In this document: one piece after another, positions 8,058 through 16,683 of the stretch
Position numbering within the stretch: position 1 is the first letter of the stretch
Layout of the letters: each line of letters begins with the position of its first letter
Source of the DNA: Planctomycetota bacterium
GTDB lineage: Bacteria > Planctomycetota > Phycisphaerae > Phycisphaerales > UBA1924
Assembly (NCBI GenBank): GCA_030950285.1
Contig: JAUZRR010000015.1
Coordinates: 1-64,000 of the forward strand
Length of the DNA stretch: 64,000 nt
Direction: 5' to 3'
Program-made: the position numbers and the translations under genes
The notes under the pieces: generated by a model
The model's input: only the letters and a program-made list of their open reading frames with translations
Databases searched by the model: none
Told to the model about the DNA's origin: nothing

Positions 8058-9428
8058 TCAACCGGAAGCCGCCCCCGCAGCAGGTGCCCCAGCAGCCGCC
8101 GGAAGCCGCCGCATCGGCTGGAGCTTCCAGTACGTCAGCGACCGCCACAACCACTCGGCCGGCCCGAACCTGAACCGCGACAGCCACGCCACACTCCACA
8201 GAATCTGCACCGCCCAGATAAACCACACAACCCCCTGCTGCCCCAGCCGGTTGAGCTCCCCAGCGAGCCCGAACCCGAAGCCGTAGAAAATCAACGACCC
8301 AAGAACCGACTGCATGAGGTAGTTGGTAAACGCCATCTGCCCGACCCGGGCCAGAGCCGTGGTCACCGGCCGGAGCACGCCCCGCTTGACGATCCAGACG
8401 ACCAGCCCGACGTGCCCCAGCATCACCGGCACCGCCCCCACCGCGTTGAACCCCATGCCAAGGCCCGCAAACTTGGCGAGCTCAAAGCCGTGCGACTCGT
8501 TGTAGAGGATGCCCCCGATCACGATCGGCAACCCAACCAGATACCCAGCCACCGCCAGCCCGGCGTAGAACTTCGCCGACCGCTCGCCGGTGAGTACGCC
8601 GAGCTTGGTCAACGCCACCCCCAGCAGCATCATCGCACTCACCCGCCAAAAGATGAAGAACGCGAACGCCCATACCTGCATCATCAGCGTCATCTCGGCG
8701 CGGCGCTCGAAGATCTCCATCCAGCTGCCCCGCATCGTCCCGAGCTCGTGGGCGTACTGCTCGACAGTCGGCGACATGTGGACCTGCATCTGCAAACGCC
8801 CGGCCTCGAGCTCATCCGGCGTCATGCTCGCCCGCATGTCAATCGCCGAGGGCGCGTCACTGAACAACTTCCACGCCTGAAAGCCCTGCCCGGCCATCAA
8901 CAGCAGGTGCACACCAAAGAACGCCCCCGCGACCACAATCAGCCACACCGGAGGCAGCCGCCGCAGCCACCACACCACAAGCACACCGCACAACGCGTAC
9001 GCCACCAAAATGTCCCCGAACCAGATAATCCACGCGTGGATCATCCCGAACACCAGCAACCACCCCATGCGACGGATCCAAAGCCACCGCAGCCGGACCA
9101 CCTCCTCGCGGGTCTCGGCCTTGCGGCTCCAGATCACCACACCCGCCCCAAACAGCATCGAAAACAGCCCCATCATCTTCAGATCAAACAGCGCGTGCAC
9201 GACCCAGTACGTCGCGCGGTTGACCCCGGAATACTCCGGCCCGAAGGTCGGGTTCGAGTACGCCGCCATCGGCATCGCGAACACCATGATGTTCATCGCC
9301 AGGATGCCCAAGAGCGCAAAGCCCCGCAGCACGTCGATCGAATCGAACCGCAGCGTCTGCGAAACCGGCGCAGCAGGAACCGCTTCCGCCGCCGCCCCGG
9401 CCTCACCACGCTCTATCCCATCAGCCAT
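8058..9428 (-). CDS. DUF418 / YeiB-family multi-pass membrane protein
   Basis: The protein has an N-terminal hallmark of the YeiB/DUF418 family, RFDSIDVLRGFALLGILAMN, followed by about ten hydrophobic segments. The C-terminal DUF418 region contains GQMAFTNYLMQSVLGSLIFY and FGPAEWLWRSLTYWKLQPMR, the standard family ending. Members are predicted membrane proteins, possibly transporters or acyltransferase-like enzymes, with no firm biochemical role. At 456 residues the length is somewhat above usual because of a loop between early and late membrane segments (MTPDELEAGRLQMQVHMSPT). Its start overlaps the HAD gene stop by 16 bases, which suggests co-transcription. Confidence 0.9.
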   Translation of the reverse strand: MADGIERGEAGAAAEAVPAAPVSQTLRFDSIDVLRGFALLGILAMNIMVFAMPMAAYSNPTFGPEYSGVNRATYWVVHALFDLKMMGLFSMLFGAGVVIWSRKAETREEVVRLRWLWIRRMGWLLVFGMIHAWIIWFGDILVAYALCGVLVVWWLRRLPPVWLIVVAGAFFGVHLLLMAGQGFQAWKLFSDAPSAIDMRASMTPDELEAGRLQMQVHMSPTVEQYAHELGTMRGSWMEIFERRAEMTLMMQVWAFAFFIFWRVSAMMLLGVALTKLGVLTGERSAKFYAGLAVAGYLVGLPIVIGGILYNESHGFELAKFAGLGMGFNAVGAVPVMLGHVGLVVWIVKRGVLRPVTTALARVGQMAFTNYLMQSVLGSLIFYGFGFGLAGELNRLGQQGVVWFIWAVQILWSVAWLSRFRFGPAEWLWRSLTYWKLQPMRRLPAAAGAPAAGAASG

Positions 9429-10126
9429 CGAACCACCTCTTCGGTCTCTGAAAGATCCTCAACCGTCCGGTCGGCGTGCCCGAGATCGGCCACCGAGAAC
9501 TGCCCCGTCGCAACCGCCAACACCCGGCACCCGTGCGCACGCGCACAAGAAATATCGTGCGGCGTGTCGCCGACCACCACGACCTCCGCACCCCGCGCAG
9601 GCCGACCCCACGCCGCACGCACCCGCTCGAACGCCACGCCCGGCAGGTGCTCCCGCTCCGGCGGGTCGTGCGGCGAGTCGTCGCCCCACACGCAGACCCT
9701 GAACCCTTCGGGATCAATCCCGGCCAGTTTCAGCTTGAGCGTGCCGGTCTCTGAAAAGTTTCCAGTCAGCAACCCCAACGTCGGCCGTGCTCCGTCGCCG
9801 CCCCAATCCCGATCCGCAAGCCCGCCCAGCGCCCCGAGCAGCTCATGCACACCGGGCAGCGCCCACGACCCACTCTCGGCCGCAAACCTCGCTTCGAGCG
9901 CCTCCCGATAGCCCCGCCGCATCGCGGCCCGGTGCTCGGGCGTCGGCTCGATCCCGTTCCGGACCAGCAGGTCCCCGATGATCAGCGGATCAAGCCGCCC
10001 CGCAAACGCGACACCCTCAACCGAGAACCCCGGCCCAAACAACAACCGCCCGGCGTCCGCCAGCGCAAGCATCCCCGCGCCGCCGGTCTTGATCAGCGTC
10101 GCATCAATATCAAACAGAATCAGCAC
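9413..10126 (-). CDS. HAD-superfamily hydrolase (phosphoglycolate phosphatase-like)
   Basis: A 237-residue HAD phosphatase with a C1-type helical cap. Motif I is LFDIDATLIKTGG, with the catalytic Asp and the Asp two residues on; the usual D-G-T is D-A-T here, which is tolerated in the family. Motif II is GLLTGNFSETG, and motif IV is EVVVVGDTPHDISCARAHG. This pattern is close to Gph/beta-phosphoglucomutase-like enzymes; the substrate cannot be read from sequence. I chose the GTG at 10126 because it has AAGGA nine bases upstream and starts right at the catalytic strand. An ATG at 10174 in the same frame overlaps the acylphosphatase stop as ATGA and would add 16 residues. Confidence 0.88.
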   Translation of the reverse strand: MLILFDIDATLIKTGGAGMLALADAGRLLFGPGFSVEGVAFAGRLDPLIIGDLLVRNGIEPTPEHRAAMRRGYREALEARFAAESGSWALPGVHELLGALGGLADRDWGGDGARPTLGLLTGNFSETGTLKLKLAGIDPEGFRVCVWGDDSPHDPPEREHLPGVAFERVRAAWGRPARGAEVVVVGDTPHDISCARAHGCRVLAVATGQFSVADLGHADRTVEDLSETEEVVRWLMG

Positions 10127-10170
10127 AAACGCACATCCTTTACTCCAAAAAGCCGCCGACGCTCGCCGCG

Positions 10171-10440
10171 TCATCGAAGGATCACAAACCCCGACTCTCC
10201 CGCCACGATCGGCATCGGTTCGGTAGAAACAGACCGTAGATACCCCGCCACACGCTCGCGCAGCGTCGCAAGAAACCGATCGCACTCCGCCGCGTCGCCC
10301 TGCACCTCGCACCGCACCGTGCCGTCGGGCTCGTTGCGGACCCACCCGGTCACGTCAAACCCGCGCGCGACCGACCGGGTCGTGAACCGAAAGCCCACCC
10401 CCTGCACCCGGCCCGAGAACGTGACGCTGCGCCGCTCCAT
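10171..10440 (-). CDS. acyP: Acylphosphatase
   Basis: An 89-residue protein with the complete acylphosphatase fold signature: SGRVQGVGFRFTTRSVARG, in which the Arg of GVGFR binds phosphate, and VTGWVRNEPDGTVRCEVQG, in which the Asn is catalytic. The enzyme hydrolyses carboxyl-phosphate bonds such as those of acetyl phosphate. Length is typical (about 90). The ATG at 10440 starts one residue before the first strand; longer in-frame starts add only low-complexity sequence. It lies directly upstream of the HAD gene, probably in one transcript. Confidence 0.95.
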   Translation of the reverse strand: MERRSVTFSGRVQGVGFRFTTRSVARGFDVTGWVRNEPDGTVRCEVQGDAAECDRFLATLRERVAGYLRSVSTEPMPIVAGESGFVILR

Positions 10441-10832
10441 GCCGCAGAGTCTCCCCGATCCGTACAAATCTCGCCACCCCAAGCCCGAGAATCCCGCCCG
10501 AGACAGCCCCCGGGCACACTCCACGCCGCAAGCCCCTCGCACTTTGTTGGCTTCAACCCGAGGCTGTGCTACCGTTGAGGTTGGATGGTCGCTCATCTCG
10601 CCGGCCCGCAGGCATCACGCCCGCCCCGGACCACTCACCCGAGCGAACACCACAGACCGGCCGACCCACCCCTCCGAACCCATGTTCAGAGGTACATGCT
10701 GTCCTGCAACTTCTGCAACCCCGGCCCGACTGGACCCAACCACATACTGCCCGCCCACGACGCCCGACCGCGTCGTGAGGACGATTGGATTGGAAAGAGA
10801 ACCGCGGCGACTCGAGGGGGAGCCAAACGCGC
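10441..10832. other. Gap between acyP and dnaG without a supported gene
   Basis: These 392 bases separate two divergent genes. I see no RNA gene, repeat or convincing small gene; the open frames here are Pro/Arg-rich and lack ribosome-binding sites. Promoters for both acyP and dnaG must lie here. I could not pick a clear -35/-10 pair. GGGGGAG at 10816-10822 is the ribosome-binding site of dnaG. Confidence 0.5.
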
Positions 10833-12671
10833 ATGATGCCCACCGGCTCAAACATCTCAGACGTCGAACGCGTCCGCGAAGCGGCCGACATCGTCCGCAT
10901 CGTCGGCGAGCACGTCGCCCTCAAAGCCAAAGGCCGCGAGTACGTCGGGCTCTGCCCGTTCCACGAAGACCACAACCCCTCCATGGCTGTCGTCCCCACC
11001 AAGCAGATCTTCCACTGCTTCGTCTGCGGCACCGGCGGCGATGTCTTCAGCTTCATCGAAAAATACCACCGTATGGACTTCCGCGAGGCCCTCCAGCACC
11101 TCGCCGAGCGGTGCAATATCGAACTCACCAAACGCCACACACAGCCCGCCGAACAATCGTCCGGCTTCTCACGATCCACCCTCGCCGACGCCAACGCACA
11201 GGCCGCAGCCTTCTTCCGCGCCGTCCTCCAGCACGAGACCCACGGCCGCGCCGCCCGCGAGCTCATCGAACGCCGGGGCATCACCCCCGACATGGTCGAG
11301 AAGTTCAGCATCGGTGCCGCCCCCGACCGCTGGGACGGGCTCTGCAAAAAGATCGACTCGATGGACGCCGACCGAGAGCTCTTCGTCCAGGCCGGCCTGC
11401 TCAAACCCCGCGACGACGGGTCGCACTACGACACCCTCCGCAACCGCCTGATCTTCCCGATCCGCGACCAGATCGGCCGCGTCATCGCGTTCGGTGGCCG
11501 CCGCATCAACGACGAGGACGATCCCAAATATCTCAACTCCCCCGACACCCCCCTCTTCAACAAGTCCGCCTCGATCTTCGGCCTCTTCCAGGCGTCCCGC
11601 GCGATCCAACGCGAACGCACCGCGATCATCACCGAAGGCTACACCGACGTCATCGCCTGCCACCAGGCCGGCATCGAGCACGCCGTCGCCACCCTCGGCA
11701 CCGCCCTCACCCCCGGGCACGCCGCGATCCTCCGCCGCATGTGCGACACCGTGGTCCTGCTCTTTGACGGCGACGAGGCCGGGCAGCGCGCCGCCGACCG
11801 CGCCGTCGAGGTCTTCTTCAACGACCCCATCGACGTCCGCATCGCCACGCTCAACAGCGTCACCGACGCCAAAGACCCCGACGAACTGCTCAAACGCGAG
11901 GGCGGGCTCGAACTCTTCAACCGGGCGATCACCGAGAGCGTCGACCTCCTCGACTTCCGCTTCACCCGCATGCGCGAGCACCTCGCCGGGGCCGGGCTCT
12001 CGGCGATGCAGCGAGCCACCGAAGAAGAGATCCAGACCCTCGCCCGTCTCGGGTTCCACAAGACCTCCCCGATCCGCCGCAAGCTGATCCTGCGCCGGCT
12101 CGCCGACCTCACCGGCCTCGACGAACCGATGATCGCCGACCACCTCCGCCGCGCCAAGCCGCGACCCAACGAACACGCCACCTTCGACGCGCCGCCCGAG
12201 GACGAGCCGGTCATCCCTACCGATCCCGGGCCACAGAACCTCATCGAGGCGCTCGGGTGCGTGCTCAGCGACGGCGCCCTCTGGGCGGGCCTCGACACCG
12301 ACGCCCGCGAGCTGCTCGCCCCCGAGTCGTTCGACGGCCCGGTGCGCGCGGTCGCCGAGGCGCTCCGCAACGTCGCCGACGCAGGCCGAAAGCCCGACCT
12401 CCGCGCCGTCCTCGACACCATCGAAGACCGCAGCATCAAGGAGTGCGCCGTCGAGATCCAGACCCGCGCCGAGTCCGAGAGCGAGAGCCGACTGGCGGCG
12501 TTCCTCACCGATTGCATCCGCCGCGCGATGCAGGACCGCGCGATGTCCGCCGCCCGAAAGAACCAGTCCGACACCGACGACCTGCAAGCGCTGGTCGATT
12601 CGATCCGCACCACCACAAAAGAATACGGGGACGACCGGCGGCGTATGCCGAGCCCGTCGGCCCCCCGATAG
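10833..12671 (+). CDS. dnaG: DNA primase DnaG
   Basis: DnaG synthesises RNA primers at the replication fork. The N-terminal CHC2 zinc ribbon is intact (C41, H44, C62, C65 in CPFHEDHNPSM and FHCFVCGTGGDVFSF). The TOPRIM catalytic core shows ITEGYTDVIACHQAG and VVLLFDGDEAGQRAADRA. The C-terminal 170 residues form the variable helicase-interaction region (LIEALGCVLSDGALWAG). At 612 residues the length is normal. The start at 10833 has GGGGGAG ten bases upstream; a second ATG follows directly. It sits 78 bases before rpoD on the same strand, the classic dnaG-rpoD order. Confidence 0.97.
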   Translation: MMPTGSNISDVERVREAADIVRIVGEHVALKAKGREYVGLCPFHEDHNPSMAVVPTKQIFHCFVCGTGGDVFSFIEKYHRMDFREALQHLAERCNIELTKRHTQPAEQSSGFSRSTLADANAQAAAFFRAVLQHETHGRAARELIERRGITPDMVEKFSIGAAPDRWDGLCKKIDSMDADRELFVQAGLLKPRDDGSHYDTLRNRLIFPIRDQIGRVIAFGGRRINDEDDPKYLNSPDTPLFNKSASIFGLFQASRAIQRERTAIITEGYTDVIACHQAGIEHAVATLGTALTPGHAAILRRMCDTVVLLFDGDEAGQRAADRAVEVFFNDPIDVRIATLNSVTDAKDPDELLKREGGLELFNRAITESVDLLDFRFTRMREHLAGAGLSAMQRATEEEIQTLARLGFHKTSPIRRKLILRRLADLTGLDEPMIADHLRRAKPRPNEHATFDAPPEDEPVIPTDPGPQNLIEALGCVLSDGALWAGLDTDARELLAPESFDGPVRAVAEALRNVADAGRKPDLRAVLDTIEDRSIKECAVEIQTRAESESESRLAAFLTDCIRRAMQDRAMSAARKNQSDTDDLQALVDSIRTTTKEYGDDRRRMPSPSAPR

Positions 12672-12695
12672 TTCACCAGAATCAGCGCCGCCCGT

Positions 12696-12725
12696 TTGCC
12701 AACGAGGGTTCGCGGGCCGTACGTT
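12696..12725 (+). promoter_or_regulatory. Putative sigma-70 promoter before rpoD
   Basis: TTGCCA at 12696-12701 and TACGTT at 12720-12725 are separated by 18 bases and end 24 bases before the rpoD ATG. The hexamers resemble the TTGACA/TAnnnT pairs found elsewhere in the window. It would give rpoD a promoter independent of dnaG. Confidence 0.4.
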
Positions 12726-12749
12726 CCATGACCGACCGCTGAGAGACAG

Positions 12750-14666
12750 ATGCAGGAGAGCAACGTGATCAGCGAACTTCACCCAGCGATACAGCAGCTT
12801 CTTGATGTCGCCCAAGCCAGAGGATGGCTGAGCTACGAAGAGCTGAACAACACACTTCCAGACGACATGGTCGATACCGAGCAGATCGACTATCTGCTCA
12901 CGCGCATCGACGGGCGCGGGCTCGATCTCGTCGACGAGCTCGAGTACAAAGCCCGCCTCCACCGCGAGAGCATCAAACGCGGCGAAGAAGCCGGGCACAA
13001 CCCCCTCACCGGCACACCGCTCGCCGGGATCGGCGCCGGACTCCCGGGCAAAAACCTGCGTGCCATGTCCGTCATCGGCGGCGAGCGCATGGACGAAGCC
13101 GCCGAGATTCAACAGAGGATCTCCCAGGCCGACTCGCCCCTCGGGCAGGCCGAGCGTGACGTCGCCGAAGCCGCCGCCATGGACGCCGAAGCGATCCAGC
13201 GCGAGCTCGAAGAGAGCGCCCAAGCCGAGCCCGGCGCCCGCCGCGTCGACGACCCGATCCGCATGTACCTCTCGCAGATGGGGTCGATCCCGCTGCTGAC
13301 CCGCGAAGAGGAGATCCGTCTCGCCAAGAAGATCGAGACCACACGGATGATCTTCCGTCGCCGCTGCCTGGAGAGTGAATACATCGTGGCTGAAGCGGTG
13401 CAGATCCTCCACCAGGTCGCGACCGGGTCGTTGCCCTTCGACCGCACGATGCGCATCTCGACGCTCGAAGCCAACGCCAAGGAAAAAATCTCCAGGCGCA
13501 TCCCCGCCAACCTCCCCACTATCGAGAAGCTCCTCGAAGCCAACCAGAACGACTGGGCCAAACTCGAAGCCCTCCCTCCCCGGCAGAAGAAAAATGCCGA
13601 AATACTCCGCGCCCGCATGGCCATCCGCCGCCGCCGCATCGCCGCACTCACCGAAGAGCTGAGCCTCCGCACCGGCCGCATCATCCCGCTGATGCGCAAG
13701 CTCCGATCAATCACCCAAAAAATGCTCGACCTCGAAGCAACACTCGCCAAAGCCGCGAAATCACGCACCGGGCACGACCCCGAAGACATCACGGTCATGC
13801 GTGAAGAGCTCGACGGCCTGCGCTCGCTGGTGCTCGAAAACCCCGCCCAGCTCGACACCCGAATCCGCGCCATCAACACCGTCTTCTGGGAATACGAACA
13901 AGCCAAACGCGACCTCTCCGGCGGCAACCTCCGCCTGGTCGTCTCCATCGCCAAAAAGTACCGCAACCGCGGGCTCTCATTCCTCGACGTCATCCAGGAA
14001 GGCAACACCGGCCTCATGCGCGCCGTCGACAAGTACGAGTACAAACGCGGCTACAAGTTCAGCACCTACGCCACGTGGTGGATCCGCCAGGCGATCACCC
14101 GCGCCATCGCCGACCACGCACGCACCATCCGTATCCCCGTCCACATGATCGAAACCATGTCCCGGCTCCGCAACATCCAGAAGTCGATCCTCCAGACCAC
14201 CGGCATCGAGCCCACCATGGAAGAGATCGCCGAAATCGCCGAGATGAACCTCGCCGAAGTCCGCCGCGTCATGAGCATCTCCAAGCAACCCGTCAGCCTC
14301 GACCGACCCGTCGGCGAAGGCGAAGACTCCCACTTCGGCGACTTCCTCGAAGACGAATCCCAGGAAGCACCAAGCGCCACCGCAAGCAACGACGCGCTCA
14401 AATCTCGAATCGAAGGCGTCCTCAAAACCCTCACCTACCGCGAACGCGAGATCATCAAGCTCCGCTACGGCATCGGCGACGGGTACACCTACACGCTCGA
14501 AGAGGTCGGACGCATCTTCAAAGTCACCCGCGAAAGAGTCCGCCAGGTCGAAGCCAAAGCCATCCGCAAACTCCAACACCCCGTCCGCGCCCGCAAACTC
14601 CAGGGATTCGTCGACGGCTCGGTCTACAAAGAAATCAAACCCGAACCAAGCATCGAAGGCGAGTGA
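12750..14666 (+). CDS. rpoD: Primary RNA polymerase sigma factor RpoD (sigma-70)
   Basis: The housekeeping sigma factor. Region 1.1 is at residues 1-70 ([18 protein letters not shown]), and region 1.2 at about 167 ([20 protein letters not shown]). Region 2 includes [20 protein letters not shown] and the -10 recognition helix [20 protein letters not shown]. Region 3 begins [18 protein letters not shown], and region 4.2 is [20 protein letters not shown]. Between 1.2 and 2 lies a basic, helical non-conserved insert of about 200 residues ([20 protein letters not shown]). The intact region 2.4 and 4.2 fit the TTGACA / TAnnnT boxes proposed here. The ATG at 12750 follows a GAGAG sequence. A terminator lies about 80 bases after the stop. 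Confidence 0.97.
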   Translation: MQESNVISELHPAIQQLLDVAQARGWLSYEELNNTLPDDMVDTEQIDYLLTRIDGRGLDLVDELEYKARLHRESIKRGEEAGHNPLTGTPLAGIGAGLPGKNLRAMSVIGGERMDEAAEIQQRISQADSPLGQAERDVAEAAAMDAEAIQRELEESAQAEPGARRVDDPIRMYLSQMGSIPLLTREEEIRLAKKIETTRMIFRRRCLESEYIVAEAVQILHQVATGSLPFDRTMRISTLEANAKEKISRRIPANLPTIEKLLEANQNDWAKLEALPPRQKKNAEILRARMAIRRRRIAALTEELSLRTGRIIPLMRKLRSITQKMLDLEATLAKAAKSRTGHDPEDITVMREELDGLRSLVLENPAQLDTRIRAINTVFWEYEQAKRDLSGGNLRLVVSIAKKYRNRGLSFLDVIQEGNTGLMRAVDKYEYKRGYKFSTYATWWIRQAITRAIADHARTIRIPVHMIETMSRLRNIQKSILQTTGIEPTMEEIAEIAEMNLAEVRRVMSISKQPVSLDRPVGEGEDSHFGDFLEDESQEAPSATASNDALKSRIEGVLKTLTYREREIIKLRYGIGDGYTYTLEEVGRIFKVTRERVRQVEAKAIRKLQHPVRARKLQGFVDGSVYKEIKPEPSIEGE

Positions 14667-14743
14667 TCCCAACCACGCTCCACGAGCACCCATCCCAACC
14701 ACTCACCCCCGACTCTGCTCACCATCTACCTCCGTCCACCTCC

Positions 14744-14776
14744 GAGCCCCGGACTTCAGTCCGGGGCTCTTTCTCT
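14744..14776 (+). terminator. Rho-independent terminator after rpoD
   Basis: A perfect 11-bp stem, GAGCCCCGGAC with GTCCGGGGCTC, around a TTCA loop, followed by TTTCTCT. It lies between rpoD and the pqiA-like gene. Confidence 0.85.
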
Positions 14777-14841
14777 ACCCACGTTCATTCTCCACCCACT
14801 CCGAGCGCGCCGAACGATTCCCCGCACCCCGTATTCCCAAG

Positions 14842-14847
14842 TACACT
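14842..14847 (+). promoter_or_regulatory. Putative -10 box (TACACT) of the pqiA-like gene
   Basis: TACACT ends exactly 6 bases before the ATG at 14854, so the A of the start codon would be the first transcribed base. There is no Shine-Dalgarno sequence in between. Confidence 0.5.
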
Positions 14848-14853
14848 CTCGAC

Positions 14854-15495
14854 ATGCCCCTCCGCGCCTGCCACGCCTGCGGCCTCGTCCACACCGTCGG
14901 CGATGTCCCCCCAAAGCACCGCGCCTTCTGCACCCGCTGCAACGCCGTCATCCGCACCGCCCCCCACCCCCGCGCCGCCGCGCGCGCAGCCGCATTCGCA
15001 CTCAGCGCCCTCCTCCTCTACCCCATCGCCCTCTCGCTCCCCATCCTCACCCTCACCGAACTCGGTCACACCCGCGAGACCACCATCTGGTCCGGCATGG
15101 TCAGCCTGCTCGCCGAGGGGCAGCTCGTCATCGGCCTGGTCGTCCTGTTCTGCTCGGTCATCGCGCCCCTCTTCAAGCTCGGCGCGATCTTCGCCCTCTC
15201 GGCCGGCGAGCTCCTCCTCCCCTCCCGCCACCGCGCCGTCACCTACCGCCTCGTCGAGATGCTCGGCCGCTGGGGCATGCTCGATGTCGTCCTCGTCGCG
15301 GTCCTCGTGGCGGCGGTCAAGCTCGGCGACATCGTCGAGATCACCCCCGGCCCGGGGCTCGTGGCCTTCACCACCGTCGTCGTCCTCAGCCTGCTCGCGT
15401 CGGCGTTCTTTGATCCCCACAGCTTGTGGAATGACAATCCCCAGACCCCGCAGGCAGATGCGGATATCCGACGCACACCAGAGACCGCCTCATGA
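14854..15495 (+). CDS. PqiA-like integral membrane protein (paraquat-inducible protein A family)
   Basis: A 213-residue protein with an N-terminal zinc ribbon (CHACGLVHT and FCTRCNAVI) and four membrane helices, matching one half of E. coli PqiA, which has two such modules. Family signatures are visible: LSLPILTLTELGHTRETTIW and the acidic/aromatic segment MLGRWGMLDVVLVAVLVAAV. PqiA works with the MCE protein PqiB in moving lipids between inner and outer membrane. The next gene encodes an MCE-domain protein and starts inside this stop codon (ATGA), strong support for the pair. The transcript may be leaderless, given the TACACT box 6 bases upstream. Confidence 0.9.
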   Translation: MPLRACHACGLVHTVGDVPPKHRAFCTRCNAVIRTAPHPRAAARAAAFALSALLLYPIALSLPILTLTELGHTRETTIWSGMVSLLAEGQLVIGLVVLFCSVIAPLFKLGAIFALSAGELLLPSRHRAVTYRLVEMLGRWGMLDVVLVAVLVAAVKLGDIVEITPGPGLVAFTTVVVLSLLASAFFDPHSLWNDNPQTPQADADIRRTPETAS

Positions 15496-16403
15496 CCACA
15501 CCGCCCGAGCCAAGCCCCCACATCCCCCCGCCCCCCCCACCCCCCCCGGCTGCACGCATCGCCCGCACCCGGCGATGGTCCCTCGCGTGGCTGCTCCCGC
15601 TCGCGGTGCTGGCAGCACTCATCACCCTCGGCGTCCAGGCAACCGGCGAACGCCCCATCCCGATCACCATCCGATTTGCCGAGGGCGCGGGGCTCCGACC
15701 CGGCGACCAGGTCTCCTGCAAAGGGGTCAAAGTCGGCGAGGTCCGCGAGGTCCGCCTCGCGCCGGATGCCCAATCCGTCCTCGTCGAGGTCGCCCTCGAC
15801 CGCTCGGCCGCGTCCACCGCGGTCGAGGGCTCCCGCTTCTGGATCATCCGCCCCGAGGTCTCGCTCCGCCGGGTCTCCGGGCTCGACGCGATCCTCGGCC
15901 CGCGCACCATCGCCCTCGAACCAGGCCCCATCGACGCCCCCCGCGCGACCCGCTTCGACGGCCTTGAAAGTGCGCCACCCCTCCCCGACCCGACCGACGG
16001 CTCGCTCACTCTCACCCTCCGAGCCAACCGCCGAAGTTCACTCAGCCCCGGCTCCCCCGTCACCTACCGCGATATCCGCGTCGGTCAGGTGCTCTCGTAT
16101 CGTCTCGCCAGCGACGCCACCGCCGCCGAGATCACCATCGCGGTCGAGCCCCAGTACGCCGCCCTCGTCCGCGAGAACACCCGCTTCTTCAACACCTCCG
16201 GCATCACCGCCGACTGGGGCATCTTCAAAGGGCTCGATATCCGTACCGACTCACTCGAATCCATCGTCACCGGCGCCATCGGCCTGGCAACCCCCAACAA
16301 GCCCGGCCCGCGCGTCGGCGCGGGGCACACCTTCGAGCTCGCGTCCGTGCCCAACAACGACTGGCTCAACTGGGAGCCGGAGATCCCGCTGCGGGAAAAC
16401 TGA
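15492..16403 (+). CDS. MCE-domain lipid-transport protein (PqiB-like, two MCE domains)
   Basis: A 303-residue protein with a Pro-rich N-terminus (a run of Pro at residues 12-20), one membrane anchor (LAWLLPLAVLAALITLGVQA) and two MCE domains. Domain 1 is at about residues 55-140 (IRFAEGAGLRPGDQVSCKGV) and domain 2 at about 170-275 (NRRSSLSPGSPVTYRDIRVG, then RFFNTSGITADWGIFKGLDI). MCE proteins form hexameric rings or tubes that carry lipids across the periplasm. E. coli PqiB has three MCE domains and about 546 residues, so this is a shortened version. It is coupled to the PqiA-like gene by a 4-base overlap. No PqiC lipoprotein gene follows. Confidence 0.88.
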   Translation: MTTPPEPSPHIPPPPPPPPAARIARTRRWSLAWLLPLAVLAALITLGVQATGERPIPITIRFAEGAGLRPGDQVSCKGVKVGEVREVRLAPDAQSVLVEVALDRSAASTAVEGSRFWIIRPEVSLRRVSGLDAILGPRTIALEPGPIDAPRATRFDGLESAPPLPDPTDGSLTLTLRANRRSSLSPGSPVTYRDIRVGQVLSYRLASDATAAEITIAVEPQYAALVRENTRFFNTSGITADWGIFKGLDIRTDSLESIVTGAIGLATPNKPGPRVGAGHTFELASVPNNDWLNWEPEIPLREN

Positions 16404-16445
16404 TTCCTCGCGTGCCACTGCCGTCAGCGGGGGCCGGGTCGTCGG

Positions 16446-16556
16446 TGTCCCCTTGCTTGCGCAAGGGGCTCTACTTTTCATGCACGCAACACCCCACCAC
16501 GCAACACCCCACCACGCAACACTCCACATGGAGCCCCTCGCGCAAGCGAGGGGACA
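16446..16556. repeat. Paired inverted palindromes (family C) around a 15-bp tandem repeat
   Basis: Arm 1 (16446-16471) holds CCCCTTGCTTGCGCAAGGGG and arm 2 (16531-16556) holds CCCCTCGCGCAAGCGAGGGG, in inverted orientation (gtcccc...ctc versus gag...gggac). Between them are three copies of the 15-mer acgcaacaccccacc (16484-16528). A second pair of the same family lies at 35948-36026. Confidence 0.8.
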
Positions 16557-16613
16557 AGAATCACCGAAAGAAACACAACATCTCGACGCCCCTTCCCCCA
16601 CGCCCACACTCCA

Positions 16614-16645
16614 CAAAAAACACGAGCGAGATCATGTCTCGCTCG
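16614..16645 (-). terminator. Rho-independent terminator of ahcY
   Basis: On the minus strand CGAGCGAGA-CATGA-TCTCGCTCG (16645-16623) forms a perfect 9-bp stem followed by TG and a run of T (16620-16615). It starts 38 bases after the ahcY stop. Confidence 0.88.
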
Positions 16646-16683
16646 CGTCAGGTTTGCACCGTGCAATCAATGGAACAGAAGAA

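Noticed and set aside
10566..10836. Small plus-strand genes in the acyP-dnaG gap
   Set aside because: Two open frames of 70-83 codons exist but are Pro/Arg-rich, overlap each other and lack ribosome-binding sites.
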